DNA of 27,444 bases, taken from positions 1 through 27,444 of IMG/VR virus record IMGVR_UViG_3300025314_000082; one strand, written 5' to 3'. Source of the stretch: a virus. Every line of letters begins with the position of its first letter. Positions within the stretch are counted from its first letter, which is position 1. The notes beneath the pieces were generated by a model that had not been told where the DNA came from, searched no databases, and worked only from the letters and a program-made list of their open reading frames with translations. A program made the position numbers and the translations under genes. This document shows, piece by piece, positions 14,904-22,896 of this stretch.

Positions 14904-15800
14904 ATGGCTATCATACTTCAAGACAATTTTGATTCTTACGCTGATGGGGATTTGAATGCACAAGGAGGTTGGTCGGGAAATGCTGGATTTGATGTTCAGG
15001 GGACAACAGTCCAATCAGGAGCAAAAGCGATTAAATTTACAGTAAGCGGGATAACAAATGTTGATATAACGAATACTGGAACTTCGATTTCTGATGGGAG
15101 TATATCTTGTTATTTGAGGAAATCGAGCGTTTCTGATGCGGATGATTCAAGCCAGTTTAATCTTTTAACGGTGACGCAGGCAAATGCTATTCTCCTTAGA
15201 TTTTTTGGAAACAGAATAGATGTTTTTGACCAAGGGATAGCAGATTGGTTTACCGTAAAATCCAATTTACTCGCTGATGTTTGGTATTTGATTGAAATAG
15301 AATGGCATAGTTCTCCGAGTTATCAGATGAGAATGCGTATTGATGGAGATAGTTGGACTGCTTGGAAAACTCCTCAAGCTGATGGGCCTTATAATACCGT
15401 TCAACTTGAAGTTTCTGCCGATACTGCGGCTGATTATTTTTGGGATACCGTAGTAAATTCGCTCAATCAGAGGGAATCAATTACTTTGGCAACAGAAAGT
15501 ACCTCTTTCTTATTCAAGAGATTTCAACTGAATATCCAAGATACAGTAGCGCTTGCTTCAGAAAGTATCTCTATTATAAGAAGAAGTTTAGAGATAGTAG
15601 TAAGCGATGCCATAAATTTAGTAACTGGAATAGTCAATTTGGATTTAAGAGAAAACGCCAGGATACTTTGGACTTTTTTAAGTAAAAATGTTACTTCTTG
15701 GACACATCAATCAAAGTCTGCGAGTCCTTCTTGGACACATCAATCAAAGTCTGCGAGTCCTTCTTGGACTTGGGAAGATAAGCATGAGATTACGGGTTAA
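14904..15800 (+). CDS. LamG/concanavalin-like fibre protein with ES-I-x-L repeats
   Basis: A 298-residue protein using the ATG at 14904; a TTG at 14877 is less likely. Residues about 5-185 fit a concanavalin A-like jelly roll: DNFDSYADGDLNAQGGWSG, then alternating strands, WYLIEIEWHSS and MRIDGDSWTAW. Such domains often bind carbohydrate. Residues about 190-250 carry two to three copies of the repeat seen in the 5300-7081 protein (ESITLATES, DTVALASES). The end has an 11-residue tandem repeat, SWTHQSKSASP, encoded by a perfect 33-bp repeat. It probably contributes to host recognition. Its stop is followed directly by the next ATG. Confidence 0.75.
   Translation: MAIILQDNFDSYADGDLNAQGGWSGNAGFDVQGTTVQSGAKAIKFTVSGITNVDITNTGTSISDGSISCYLRKSSVSDADDSSQFNLLTVTQANAILLRFFGNRIDVFDQGIADWFTVKSNLLADVWYLIEIEWHSSPSYQMRMRIDGDSWTAWKTPQADGPYNTVQLEVSADTAADYFWDTVVNSLNQRESITLATESTSFLFKRFQLNIQDTVALASESISIIRRSLEIVVSDAINLVTGIVNLDLRENARILWTFLSKNVTSWTHQSKSASPSWTHQSKSASPSWTWEDKHEITG
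15695..15768 (+). repeat. Perfect 33-bp tandem repeat in the LamG-like gene
   Basis: Two identical 33-bp units (15695-15727 and 15728-15760) are followed by a partial third copy (8 bp). The unit encodes SWTHQSKSASP. Base identity without silent changes indicates recent duplication or ongoing slippage. Confidence 0.9.
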
Positions 15801-17321
15801 ATGGCAAAGATAGACATAACAAATTTCTTTAGCGGCATTTCCTTCTCGGATAGAATAGGTAAAGAAGGTTCCTTTTTCATTGGAAAATCAGTCAATTTAT
15901 TCAATCCTTCACATTACGGGTATATGTGTCCTGGGCCAGAAAGCGTTTTGATAACTAATACGATTTCAGAAGTAAACGCAAAATCGGTAATAGATGATTT
16001 CAACAAAAAGATGTATTTTGCAGATACCGCAGGAAGAATTATGGAGGTAAGTACTGTTACTAATTTGGCGACATTCGGGACAGTTTTCCCCCATACTGTT
16101 TCTCCTCATGGGGCACACGCTGGCCCTGCCAAGATAACGGATTTAGTTATTTATAACATTGGGACAGATTTAGACAGGTTAATGTATGCTTGGAATGATG
16201 GTGTTGATGGAGATATAGGAGCATACAATATATCTGCTGGTAGCTTTGATGACGATTATATGTCCACCGTTCCTTCAGGAGCTGGTGTATTAGACCGAGT
16301 ACAACCACATCCTATGTTGCAATGGGGAGAGAATGGTTTTCTTTATATCGTAGATGGAGGGGATATAGAAGCATTTGATGGGAAGAATTCTGTATTTACC
16401 GAAAATAAACTTCAACTTCCTTTAGGCTATCTTGCGTATGCTTTGTTTGACGCGGGAGAGTTTCTTGGGATATGTGCAAGAAAAATAATGGTGGATTACG
16501 GTACAGATTATAGCGGACTTTTCACTGGACAAAATGTAGTTTTCTTTTGGGATGGAACTTCACCTAATTTTAACCGTAGAATTCCAATAGACGACCCTGT
16601 AGTGAAAGCTGCATTCAACCTAAATAATGAACTTCTTCTTTTCACTATAGACCACAATAAAAAAGGCGTTATTAAGAACTTTGATGGGAATAGGTTTAAT
16701 ATGATTCAGGTATTGGAGAATAATGTTTCTGGCGAGAGTTCAGGACACTATCCAACCAGTCATGGTTCCGTAGGGTTCTTTAGAAATTCTCTTTTGATAG
16801 GAGAGAAGAATCATGGTAATTTGTTTCTTTATGGTTCTCCAGAAATCGGAGTCCCCAAGTCGCTTTCTAATCCAATATCTTTTGTGAGTACATCTACGCA
16901 AATAGGAGCACCCATAACTGGAAGCGCTGGGATTGTATATTTCACTGCTTGGAATGGTTCTGTGGGCAGTATAAGGAGAGCCGATATGACCAGTGTTGAT
17001 TCTGCGAGAATGCAGTATAAATCTCTATACTATGAGTTTCCCCAAAGAACAAGAATAAACTATGTTAAGTTATATTTCAAAGCATTGGCAAGTGGACAGG
17101 GAGATGACGTATTGCTTGACTTAGATTATGGAGATAGGCAGATTCATATTGGCAACATCTCCTACGCAGGGGATGGAGTGATAACCTCAAAGAAATTGAC
17201 GATTACCCCAGATAACCAAATATGTGATAATTTTAGGGTTTTTATACGCCCAGATGAAGGAGCGGGGATAAAATACGGGAGGATTGAGGTTGATTATGAG
17301 ATTCTTGAAAAAGATATATGA
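15801..17321 (+). CDS. Large beta-rich tail hub/stabilisation-like protein
   Basis: A 506-residue protein made almost wholly of short strands. Repeated phrases suggest blades of a beta propeller: MYFADTAGRIMEVS, LMYAWNDGVDGDIGAYN, GFLYIVDGGDIEAFDG, ELLLFTIDHNKKGVIKNFDG and GIVYFTAWNGSVGSIRRAD. The C-terminal 120 residues (YYEFPQRTRINYVKLYFKAL, then a beta sandwich) look like a separate domain. Phages with short tails commonly have such large beta proteins that plug or stabilise the tail hub. No enzyme motif visible. It begins right after the preceding stop and overlaps the next gene with ATGA. Confidence 0.68.
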   Translation: MAKIDITNFFSGISFSDRIGKEGSFFIGKSVNLFNPSHYGYMCPGPESVLITNTISEVNAKSVIDDFNKKMYFADTAGRIMEVSTVTNLATFGTVFPHTVSPHGAHAGPAKITDLVIYNIGTDLDRLMYAWNDGVDGDIGAYNISAGSFDDDYMSTVPSGAGVLDRVQPHPMLQWGENGFLYIVDGGDIEAFDGKNSVFTENKLQLPLGYLAYALFDAGEFLGICARKIMVDYGTDYSGLFTGQNVVFFWDGTSPNFNRRIPIDDPVVKAAFNLNNELLLFTIDHNKKGVIKNFDGNRFNMIQVLENNVSGESSGHYPTSHGSVGFFRNSLLIGEKNHGNLFLYGSPEIGVPKSLSNPISFVSTSTQIGAPITGSAGIVYFTAWNGSVGSIRRADMTSVDSARMQYKSLYYEFPQRTRINYVKLYFKALASGQGDDVLLDLDYGDRQIHIGNISYAGDGVITSKKLTITPDNQICDNFRVFIRPDEGAGIKYGRIEVDYEILEKDI

Positions 17322-17560
17322 GAGTCTTCACAAATACATCAGGGCAAACACAGATAGATTATTTGAAACAAGAAGAACAGAAATCTGCTCCTGTTATTCC
17401 CATCCAAGACCAAATGAGAATACGGAAATTGTATGGTGGTCTTCCCATTTATGCAACTAATTCTGATATAAGCCCAAAAGTCGGAGAAGTATTTTTAAGA
17501 ACAGGCAAACGCCTTTGTGCGAGATTTGAAGGAATTACTGTTTCGGTGAGTTTAAGTTGA
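17318..17560 (+). CDS. Small protein after the hub gene
   Basis: An 80-residue protein with an ATGA overlap with the hub-like gene. A helical Gln/Glu-rich N-terminus is followed by a beta end (GEVFLRTGKRLCARFEGITVSVSLS). No recognised family. Coupled translation suggests a small virion part or chaperone for the larger protein. A 56-bp A+T-rich gap follows it with no promoter that I could support. Confidence 0.7.
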   Translation: MRVFTNTSGQTQIDYLKQEEQKSAPVIPIQDQMRIRKLYGGLPIYATNSDISPKVGEVFLRTGKRLCARFEGITVSVSLS

Positions 17561-17616
17561 TTCCAAATTTTGTATGATTTCTTTATATAAAAGTAAAGTC
17601 AAGCTAACTTAATAGT

Positions 17617-18954
17617 ATGGCTATACCTCAAGAAGTATTACAATCGTTAGACGAACAATTAAAGTCGGTACGCCAACAGGCGGAAACTTTATCACAAACA
17701 GTGAAAACCTCTGCTGAAAAAGGTTTGCTTTCTGCTGGAGATTTGAAAGATGAAACAGCAATAAATCTGCCAGAAGTTTCAACGAATGTGGCAGGAAGTT
17801 CTGCGGATAACATTAACAATCAAGCCATTACGAGCTTGGCTTCCGCAACTTCACAGGATGAATTCTTGAAAGCTCAACAGGAACTATTTTCGGAACAGCA
17901 AAAAGCTCTGCAAGAAGGAAGGGAAGCCCAGACATCTCTTTTGGAAGGATTCAAGAAGTTGTTTACAGATAGGAAAGAACAAGAAGAACAGGTAAGGGCA
18001 TTGCAAGAAGAATTCCAAATTCCAGAAAACCAAGCTCAGATACGAACACTTATCCCTGAAATTGGTGCGTTGAATCTTGAGTTATTAAATATGAAGATAG
18101 CTCAACTTAAAGAAACCACTGCAATCCAAGAGAATCCCCAATACTCTGTTGGGTTCGCAGGCAGAGAGACAAACAGAGTAGCGCGAGAACATACATTCAG
18201 ACAGATGGGCGTATCTGCGGAGATTGGAGCTAAAACAATGGTATTGGACGCTTTGCGTGGCAATGTAGAAACCGCACGAAATCTTGTAGGGGATATTGTG
18301 TCTGCTATGCAGTATGATGACATATTAAGATTATCTGAACTTAAAACATTCTACAGCTTTAACAAAGATTTTATTGATGGATTAGAAAAAGACCAGAAGG
18401 ATACATTAGATAACATTCGGGATTATTGGGATAGCAAAGTAGAAAATGATAGGCAGGAGTTGGAAGCAAAACTTAATCTTGGAGTGCGAGCCGCGGAAAA
18501 CGGAGTGAATCTTGGGCTTGGAGCGAACGATTACAAGACAATGAGTTTGGAAGATGTTACGGAGTTATTTGGAAGGAAAGTTGGAGCTGTTATTGGTGCA
18601 AGATTTGAGACTAAGTTTGGGACTTTATTCACTAAAACTCAACAGAATAAAGGAGCTTCTAACGCTGGCCTTCCATTAGAGGAATTTCAGGGGCTTGAAT
18701 ATGACGTACAAAACTATTTTGTGAATAGCACGAAAACTGAATTAGAAGCGTTGAATGAGGTGTTTACGGGGATAAAAGATGGGAAAGAAAATCCGGAAGA
18801 TGTAAAGAGCGAAATTGATAATAGCAATATCCCCCCCGCAGTAAAAGAATACCTAAAATCAAGGATTGACGCAGTTGCTCCTACTGGGAAAAACACAGAA
18901 AGTTTTTGGCAGGCATTTTGGAAAGGAGTTACAAGACCATTATTCAATAAATAA
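17617..18954 (+). CDS. Long coiled protein, probable internal virion/ejection protein
   Basis: A 445-residue, cysteine-free, mostly helical protein. Residues 1-110 are rich in Gln, Ala and Ser with heptad-like spacing, residues 100-165 are strongly coiled, and a long charged helix (WDSKVENDRQELEAKLNLG) lies near residue 270. There is no signal peptide or membrane helix. A run of seven C (18830-18836) encodes Pro-Pro. Large helical proteins placed after the tail genes and before lysis genes in short-tailed phages are often ejected into the host with DNA. This role is inferred from position and composition. Confidence 0.65.
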   Translation: MAIPQEVLQSLDEQLKSVRQQAETLSQTVKTSAEKGLLSAGDLKDETAINLPEVSTNVAGSSADNINNQAITSLASATSQDEFLKAQQELFSEQQKALQEGREAQTSLLEGFKKLFTDRKEQEEQVRALQEEFQIPENQAQIRTLIPEIGALNLELLNMKIAQLKETTAIQENPQYSVGFAGRETNRVAREHTFRQMGVSAEIGAKTMVLDALRGNVETARNLVGDIVSAMQYDDILRLSELKTFYSFNKDFIDGLEKDQKDTLDNIRDYWDSKVENDRQELEAKLNLGVRAAENGVNLGLGANDYKTMSLEDVTELFGRKVGAVIGARFETKFGTLFTKTQQNKGASNAGLPLEEFQGLEYDVQNYFVNSTKTELEALNEVFTGIKDGKENPEDVKSEIDNSNIPPAVKEYLKSRIDAVAPTGKNTESFWQAFWKGVTRPLFNK

Positions 18955-20838
18955 ATGGTTACCGCAACTCAAAACAGATTCAGCAGATTAAAGTATGAGG
19001 AAGAAAAGGCAAAAAAGAAAGCAGATTTTGCTGAAAGCCCTTTGGGTTTAACTTTGGGTACAATTAGGGGATGGCCTAAGGCTGCTTTAGAAGTAAGGCA
19101 AAAAGTTGCTGATGTTTTACAAACATTTGCTCCAACTCCAGAGGAAGCAAAAAAACAAGGCCTTATCCAAATTCCTGGAACAAATACATACTTCGACCCC
19201 CTTGGGGTTATGGGAGGGTTGAAAAGAGTTGGGGGAAAAGTAACCCAAGAAATAATACAACAGGTTGATACCCCTCTTTCAAAACTCATAATTGCAATTA
19301 AGTCTGCTGGCAAACCAAGAGCAGAGCTAGAAGCAATATACGCCGTAGAACGAGCAAAAAGAGCCGGTGAGATTTCTGGTATCTTTGCTAAAGAAGAAGG
19401 ACAAGTTGGATTCCAAAAAGCTCTTGGAGCATTGAAAGGAGAACTAGCACCCAAAAAACCAACCTTTGAAGCACTACAACTTAATCAGAATGATATTGAT
19501 AATTTGGCAAACTCTATTCAATCTCATAAATATCTTGAACCATTTGAAAAAATAGCTGCTTGGGATGGATTGAGAAAAATCCTTACTGGTGAAATTCCAC
19601 AACCAAGCCAACTTTCTCTTTTAGAGGATGTTTTCGGGAAAGAATTTGCAACAGAAGTTCTTAAAAGGGGTGGGATTAGTATTAAAAATCTTATCGTAGA
19701 AGGAGTAAACATTCCTCGTACGGCAATTACTGGGCTGGATGCTTCTGCCGTATTACGACAATCAGTAATTTTAACAACTACAAAACCCAAACTAGCTACG
19801 AAAGCATTTGGAGAAATGTTCAGACAAACATTCTCTCAAAAGAACTTCGAGGAATGGCTTAAAGTTTTACCAGAACATCCTCTCTACAAAGAAATGAAAT
19901 CTGCTGGTTTGTATATTGCAGACCCCACGCGAGCTACGGGAGGATTACAAGCGAGAGAAGAACAATTTATAGGAGGATTCATTAAAAAACTTCCTTTGCT
20001 CGGAGGAGTTTATCGAGCGAGTGAACGCTCTTTTGTGAGCTATCTCAATAAATTGAGAGTTGATGTATTTTCACAAATGGTTAATCAGCTTCAGAAAGAA
20101 GGTATTGCTACCCCTGAAAATTTACAATCAGTAGCTCGTTTTGTGAATAACGCAAGTGGAAGAGGAGATTTACCTGCTTTTCAACGTGCGGCTACAGAGT
20201 TAAGTACGGTGCTATTTTCTCCTCGTTTGATTGCTGCAAGATTTAATATGTTAAATCCCATTTGGTATTCAAAACTTACTCCTCCAGTAAGGAAAGAAGC
20301 AATAAAAACAATGGGACAGTTTATCGGGACTGGGATGACTGCACTTGGCTTAATAAAATTAGCCGGCGGAGAAAATGTTTCTGTTGAAGCAGACCCACGA
20401 AGTACAGATTTTGGTAAGATACGAATTGGAAACGCTCGGTGGGATATATGGGGTGGCTTCCAGCAATGGGTTCGTGTATTTACTCAACTTGCTACTGGGG
20501 AAAGAAAAACAGCTAAGGGAGACATTGTGAAGTTAAATGAAAAAGAGTTCCCTTTCGAATCTCGTCTTGATGTTGCGGAAAGATTTATCCGTGGGAAATT
20601 AGCTCCTGTTCCATCGCTTGCCCTTGAGCTTTTAGAAGGACAGAAATTATTTGGAGAGAAATTAGATTTGAAAAGAGAATCATTGGAGAATATAATTCCA
20701 CTTTATCTGCAAGACATCGGAGAAGCAATAAAAGAAATTGGCCCAGAAGCTATATTTTCAGCAGGAATTCCTGCATTTTTCGGAGTTGGATTTCAGGTAT
20801 ATCAGGAGAAAAGAGCAAAGAATAGATTTAACCGCTAA
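18955..20838 (+). CDS. Large internal virion protein, polyvalent-protein-like C-terminus
   Basis: A 627-residue protein that starts right after the preceding stop. The N-terminal third is helical and charged. The C-terminal part contains RSTDFGKIRIGNARWDIWGGFQQWVRVFTQL in overlapping shorter phrases (IRIGNARWDIWGGFQ, WVRVFTQLATG), then RGKLAPVPSLALELLEGQ and IPLYLQDIGEAIKE, ending with a hydrophobic IPAFFGVGFQVY. This order resembles the LPD38-type domain of large phage polyvalent or ejection proteins. A weak membrane-like stretch (GTGMTALGLIKLAGG) is near residue 460. It probably enters the cell with DNA or helps cross the membrane; that is inference. It is the last gene of the long + strand virion operon. 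Confidence 0.68.
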   Translation: MVTATQNRFSRLKYEEEKAKKKADFAESPLGLTLGTIRGWPKAALEVRQKVADVLQTFAPTPEEAKKQGLIQIPGTNTYFDPLGVMGGLKRVGGKVTQEIIQQVDTPLSKLIIAIKSAGKPRAELEAIYAVERAKRAGEISGIFAKEEGQVGFQKALGALKGELAPKKPTFEALQLNQNDIDNLANSIQSHKYLEPFEKIAAWDGLRKILTGEIPQPSQLSLLEDVFGKEFATEVLKRGGISIKNLIVEGVNIPRTAITGLDASAVLRQSVILTTTKPKLATKAFGEMFRQTFSQKNFEEWLKVLPEHPLYKEMKSAGLYIADPTRATGGLQAREEQFIGGFIKKLPLLGGVYRASERSFVSYLNKLRVDVFSQMVNQLQKEGIATPENLQSVARFVNNASGRGDLPAFQRAATELSTVLFSPRLIAARFNMLNPIWYSKLTPPVRKEAIKTMGQFIGTGMTALGLIKLAGGENVSVEADPRSTDFGKIRIGNARWDIWGGFQQWVRVFTQLATGERKTAKGDIVKLNEKEFPFESRLDVAERFIRGKLAPVPSLALELLEGQKLFGEKLDLKRESLENIIPLYLQDIGEAIKEIGPEAIFSAGIPAFFGVGFQVYQEKRAKNRFNR

Positions 20839-20976
20839 GGAAGTTCTCTATCATTTAGCGAACAGTATTCAGGAGTTTCTTGAGAACATTTACCAGAAGG
20901 AAAACCATTCGCAAGAATATCAAACACAAAGAATATGAGTATTGCTCCACCTATTGAAAAGAGAAAGATTTTCATA

Positions 20977-21480
20977 CTACTCACACATAATATGCCCCTT
21001 AGGATAATTTATTTCGACTACAAACATACATTGAGAAGGTTCTTGTGCTGGCGCATAAATATCTTCATAGTAAGGTGCTCCAGGATGGGTTTTCAACCAC
21101 AATTCTTTGTATTCATTGATAAGACGATTATATTTTTCGGCAAGCTCTTCGTAAGAATCAATGGTAGTAAGTTTGTACACTTCTGGCTTAAACTCATTAA
21201 AAGCTATTTCCCATTGTGCTATTTCAGCTTGCAGGCGCATAATATCGGAATTCCCAATAGGAATCTCGATAATCTTTTCTATGGGTACTTGTACATATCT
21301 TACTTTCTCCACAGGTTTTTCAACAGTTTTTTCCACTATCTTTTCTACAGGAATTTCGACAATCTTTTCAACAATCTGCGGTTCACAAATCAAGTCTTTC
21401 TGAAACCAACCAAAAGGATCCCACCAAGATGCGGAGGCGAATAAAGCGAAAAATAAAGCTAAAATGATAAGATATTTCAT
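20977..21480 (-). CDS. Exported or membrane-anchored protein with VEK repeats
   Basis: A 167-residue protein, the only minus-strand gene within the late block. Residues 1-18 (MKYLIILALFFALFASAS) form a signal peptide or membrane anchor with a likely cut after ASA. Residues 33-70 repeat V-E-K/I-P motifs (VEKIVEIPVEKIVEK), suggesting an extended periplasmic or surface stalk. The rest is helical with two Cys near the end (SQCMF, HIMCE). The opposite frame at 20935-21444 is an F-rich shadow. Possible roles include a spanin-like or superinfection-exclusion protein; no specific family was recognised. It is convergent with the ejection-like gene and divergent from the next gene. Confidence 0.8.
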   Translation of the reverse strand: MKYLIILALFFALFASASWWDPFGWFQKDLICEPQIVEKIVEIPVEKIVEKTVEKPVEKVRYVQVPIEKIIEIPIGNSDIMRLQAEIAQWEIAFNEFKPEVYKLTTIDSYEELAEKYNRLINEYKELWLKTHPGAPYYEDIYAPAQEPSQCMFVVEINYPKGHIMCE

Positions 21481-21488
21481 ATACCACT

Positions 21489-21517
21489 CGTTACACTAAT
21501 TTTAATCTCTTGTCAAG
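21489..21517 (-). promoter_or_regulatory. Candidate promoter for the minus-strand exported protein
   Basis: Read on the minus strand, a perfect TTGACA at 21512-21517 is followed 17 nt later by TAACGA (21489-21494). The -10 match is poor. If used, transcription would begin about 2 nt before the ATG, giving a nearly leaderless message. The -35 lies just before and partly touches the start region of the divergent + strand gene (ATG 21519). Confidence 0.3.
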
Positions 21518-21518
21518 T

Positions 21519-21779
21519 ATGCCCGACCCCATCTTAGAAATTCTTAAATACGCCACGCCCTCCGCAGTCGTTTTGCTGTTTTTATGGAAAATAATGGTTC
21601 CTTGGTCTGACTACTGGCTTAATGCAAAAGGTGCGGGTAAGTTGGAAAAGAGAGTAAATAATATAGAGAATAATGACCTGCACTCTTTTCACGAGTTCAA
21701 ACAAGAGATGAGAGAACGAGTGGGAAAATTGGAAACAGATGTTGCGTTCATAAAAGGACGGCTAAACGGACATACATAG
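21519..21779 (+). CDS. One-TM coiled protein, holin- or spanin-like
   Basis: An 86-residue protein from ATG 21519; an in-frame TTG at 21510 would add three residues. A single hydrophobic segment lies at about residues 13-27 (PSAVVLLFLWKIMVP), followed by a charged coiled region ending KLETDVAFIKGRLNGH, which resembles small phage membrane proteins of the XhlA type. It may take part in lysis or membrane anchoring. It diverges from the exported protein and ends shortly before a structured G+C-richer segment. The holin at 24545 is a better holin candidate, so this is likely an accessory protein. Confidence 0.7.
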   Translation: MPDPILEILKYATPSAVVLLFLWKIMVPWSDYWLNAKGAGKLEKRVNNIENNDLHSFHEFKQEMRERVGKLETDVAFIKGRLNGHT

Positions 21780-21830
21780 CCCTTTCCCGTCCGCTCTATG
21801 CGGGGCGGAAATTCAGCGTTCTTTCAATGT

Positions 21831-21918
21831 TTTCGGCTGATGGGGATTAGCTGAAAGGGGGAAGACGCTGGTGCAGTCCGTCCACTCGCCAGTAGTACTG
21901 CTGGACTGGTGGGCGGGC
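21831..21918 (+). promoter_or_regulatory. Inverted repeats upstream of the zinc-ribbon genes
   Basis: TTTCGGCT (21831-21838) can pair with AGCTGAAA (21849-21856), with one G-U. Next, an imperfect 16-bp palindrome at 21889-21904 (CCAG-T-AGTACT-G-CTGG) lies between CAGTCC and GGACTG arms. The segment has no gene and precedes a perfect Shine-Dalgarno sequence at 21937-21944. It could be a structured 5' leader or an operator; no T-tract for intrinsic termination is visible. Confidence 0.4.
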
Positions 21919-21948
21919 GGGAGAAGGTTAGCACATAAAGGAGGTAAG

Positions 21949-22176
21949 ATGGATTGTCAGCACGAGAAGATGGGAAAGATGCTGTGGGACAGGTCAAGAA
22001 GCCCAGATATGGATATACGCCTGCCAGTTGCTTTTGTGGAATACTGCGTATTCTGCGGGACTTTGCTTTCTTACAACAATCTGAAAGTAAAGGAAAGAAC
22101 AGATGGTCGTGTTTTGCAAAGCGTGCCCCAAGTGCGGAGGAGCCCTGACTACGGAGAAGTTCAAGACAAGGTCTGA
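21949..22176 (+). CDS. Zinc-ribbon microprotein 1
   Basis: A 75-residue protein preceded by AAAGGAGG 4 nt before the ATG, the best ribosome-binding site in this area. C3-x-H5 and C33-x2-C36 (MDCQH, CVFCG) could bind one zinc. The C-terminal 23 residues overlap the next gene in another frame and look unstructured. The function is unknown; a phage-encoded transcription or host-takeover factor is possible but unproven. The base composition is richer in G+C than in the flanking virion genes. Confidence 0.55.
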   Translation: MDCQHEKMGKMLWDRSRSPDMDIRLPVAFVEYCVFCGTLLSYNNLKVKERTDGRVLQSVPQVRRSPDYGEVQDKV

Positions 22177-22291
22177 CCTGTACTGTATGAACTGCGGATA
22201 CCGAAAGGTTCTCGCAGTCAGGGAGGTACAAGATGCTCGTAGTACTACACAAGAAATGCAAAGGAGTGGCGGAGCTCGTTTCGCCTTCTGA
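22103..22291 (+). CDS. Zinc-ribbon microprotein 2
   Basis: A 62-residue protein with the classical pattern C8-x2-C11-G-G and C28-x2-C31-G-Y, plus an extra C5. An AAAGGAAAG site stands just upstream of the ATG. It starts 74 nt inside the previous gene and ends 59 nt inside the next, in different frames. Zinc ribbons of this form often bind nucleic acid or RNA polymerase. The C-terminus after residue 45 is low in structure. Confidence 0.6.
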   Translation: MVVFCKACPKCGGALTTEKFKTRSDLYCMNCGYRKVLAVREVQDARSTTQEMQRSGGARFAF

Positions 22292-22538
22292 AGGGTGGCT
22301 CTGCCACCAGTGCGGAGCAGTCATACCTTATCAGGAGTCGCGGAGCGAGCTTGACCCGAAGAACATACCAAAGTCAATAGTGCAAGACCCACCATACATC
22401 CTTGAGAACTATGTGAGCGTGCTGGAGGAAAGTGATGGAAACCGTGCAGGCGTGCCTTGTAGGGGAGAAAACGATACTGGAGACGAAGATCCCGACAGAG
22501 ATGCTTGCGGGCCTGATGGGCAACCGCACCCACCCTGA
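22233..22538 (+). CDS. Zinc-ribbon microprotein 3
   Basis: A 101-residue protein with a strong GGGAGGT site 5 nt before the ATG. H6-x2-C9 and C24-x2-C27 (HKKC, CHQCG) could bind zinc. The middle (DPKNIPKSIVQDPPYILENYVSVLEE) is well formed; the last 34 residues overlap the next gene and are acidic and Pro-rich. Either the long overlap is genuine or the annotated end has been extended by a frameshift. The gene is part of a chain of four overlapping frames. Confidence 0.55.
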   Translation: MLVVLHKKCKGVAELVSPSEGWLCHQCGAVIPYQESRSELDPKNIPKSIVQDPPYILENYVSVLEESDGNRAGVPCRGENDTGDEDPDRDACGPDGQPHPP

Positions 22539-22668
22539 CGGAGGTCTGAAACCAGGCATCTGCCTGAAATTCACCCTACTGAACCCCCAGAAAAAGGAAG
22601 TGGAGTTCATTGCTCACGATGTCTGGTTTGACAGATGTGTCGTGCCGATACCCTTCTACCTCTCGTAG
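22435..22668 (+). CDS. Small beta-rich protein at the end of the zinc-ribbon chain
   Basis: A 77-residue protein with GGAGG 6 nt before the ATG at 22435. It appears as strands with no zinc motif: CLVGEKTILETKIPTEML, GICLKFTLLN and VEFIAHDVWFDRCVVPIPFYLS. It overlaps the preceding frame by 104 nt. No family recognised. The stop is followed at once by a CCCGCC/GGCGGG hairpin. Confidence 0.6.
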   Translation: METVQACLVGEKTILETKIPTEMLAGLMGNRTHPDGGLKPGICLKFTLLNPQKKEVEFIAHDVWFDRCVVPIPFYLS

Positions 22669-22672
22669 AATG

Positions 22673-22740
22673 CCCGCCTTGGGCGGGTCAGAATAGGGCG
22701 GGGAAAGAAGCATAGTGTAGTTAGTACGCTTTCTCCGCCC
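22673..22740 (+). promoter_or_regulatory. Two adjacent G+C-rich hairpins
   Basis: CCCGCC (22673-22678) pairs with GGCGGG (22682-22687) across a 3-nt loop directly after a gene stop. Then GGGCGGGGAAAG (22696-22707) pairs with CTTTCTCCGCCC (22729-22740), 12 bp with one G-U, around a 21-nt loop. No T-tract follows, so canonical intrinsic termination is not supported; attenuation, message protection or processing are alternatives. Confidence 0.6.
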
Positions 22741-22749
22741 GATGATAAT

Positions 22750-22896
22750 ATGAAAACATTTTTTCTTCTTGTGTTGCTCTGCGGAATAGTGCTCGGATTT
22801 TCCCTATTGACCTTGTTGAGCATAAACAGGATTGACGGATTGCAGGAAGATTTCAGCAAAATGGGAGAGAAGAAAAAAAGAGAACGGCAAGAATGA
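22750..22896 (+). CDS. 48-residue single-membrane-span protein
   Basis: ATG 22750 to TGA 22894-22896. The N-terminal half (MKTFFLLVLLCGIVLGFSLL) is one hydrophobic helix and the C-terminal half is charged (KMGEKKKRERQE), so an N-out or N-in single-span protein with a cytoplasmic or periplasmic basic tail. The Cys in LLVLLCG lacks a proper lipobox. Too short to assign; small phage membrane proteins of this type can be lysis helpers. A run of eight C follows the stop. Confidence 0.55.
   Translation: MKTFFLLVLLCGIVLGFSLLTLLSINRIDGLQEDFSKMGEKKKRERQE

Noticed and set aside
17561-17616. A promoter in the A+T-rich gap before the ejection-like genes
   Set aside because: TTGATT and TATATA are 21 bp apart, and no other pair has proper spacing.
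20738-20938. A + strand frame continuing past the ejection-like gene
   Set aside because: It begins inside that gene at TTG with no ribosome site; the part beyond 20838 has no start of its own.
20935-21444. A 169-residue + strand frame
   Set aside because: It is the Phe-rich shadow of the minus-strand signal-peptide gene with VEK repeats.
21824-22324. A 166-residue minus-strand frame
   Set aside because: No domain, Ser/Pro/Leu-rich, and opposite three + strand frames with zinc motifs and strong ribosome sites.
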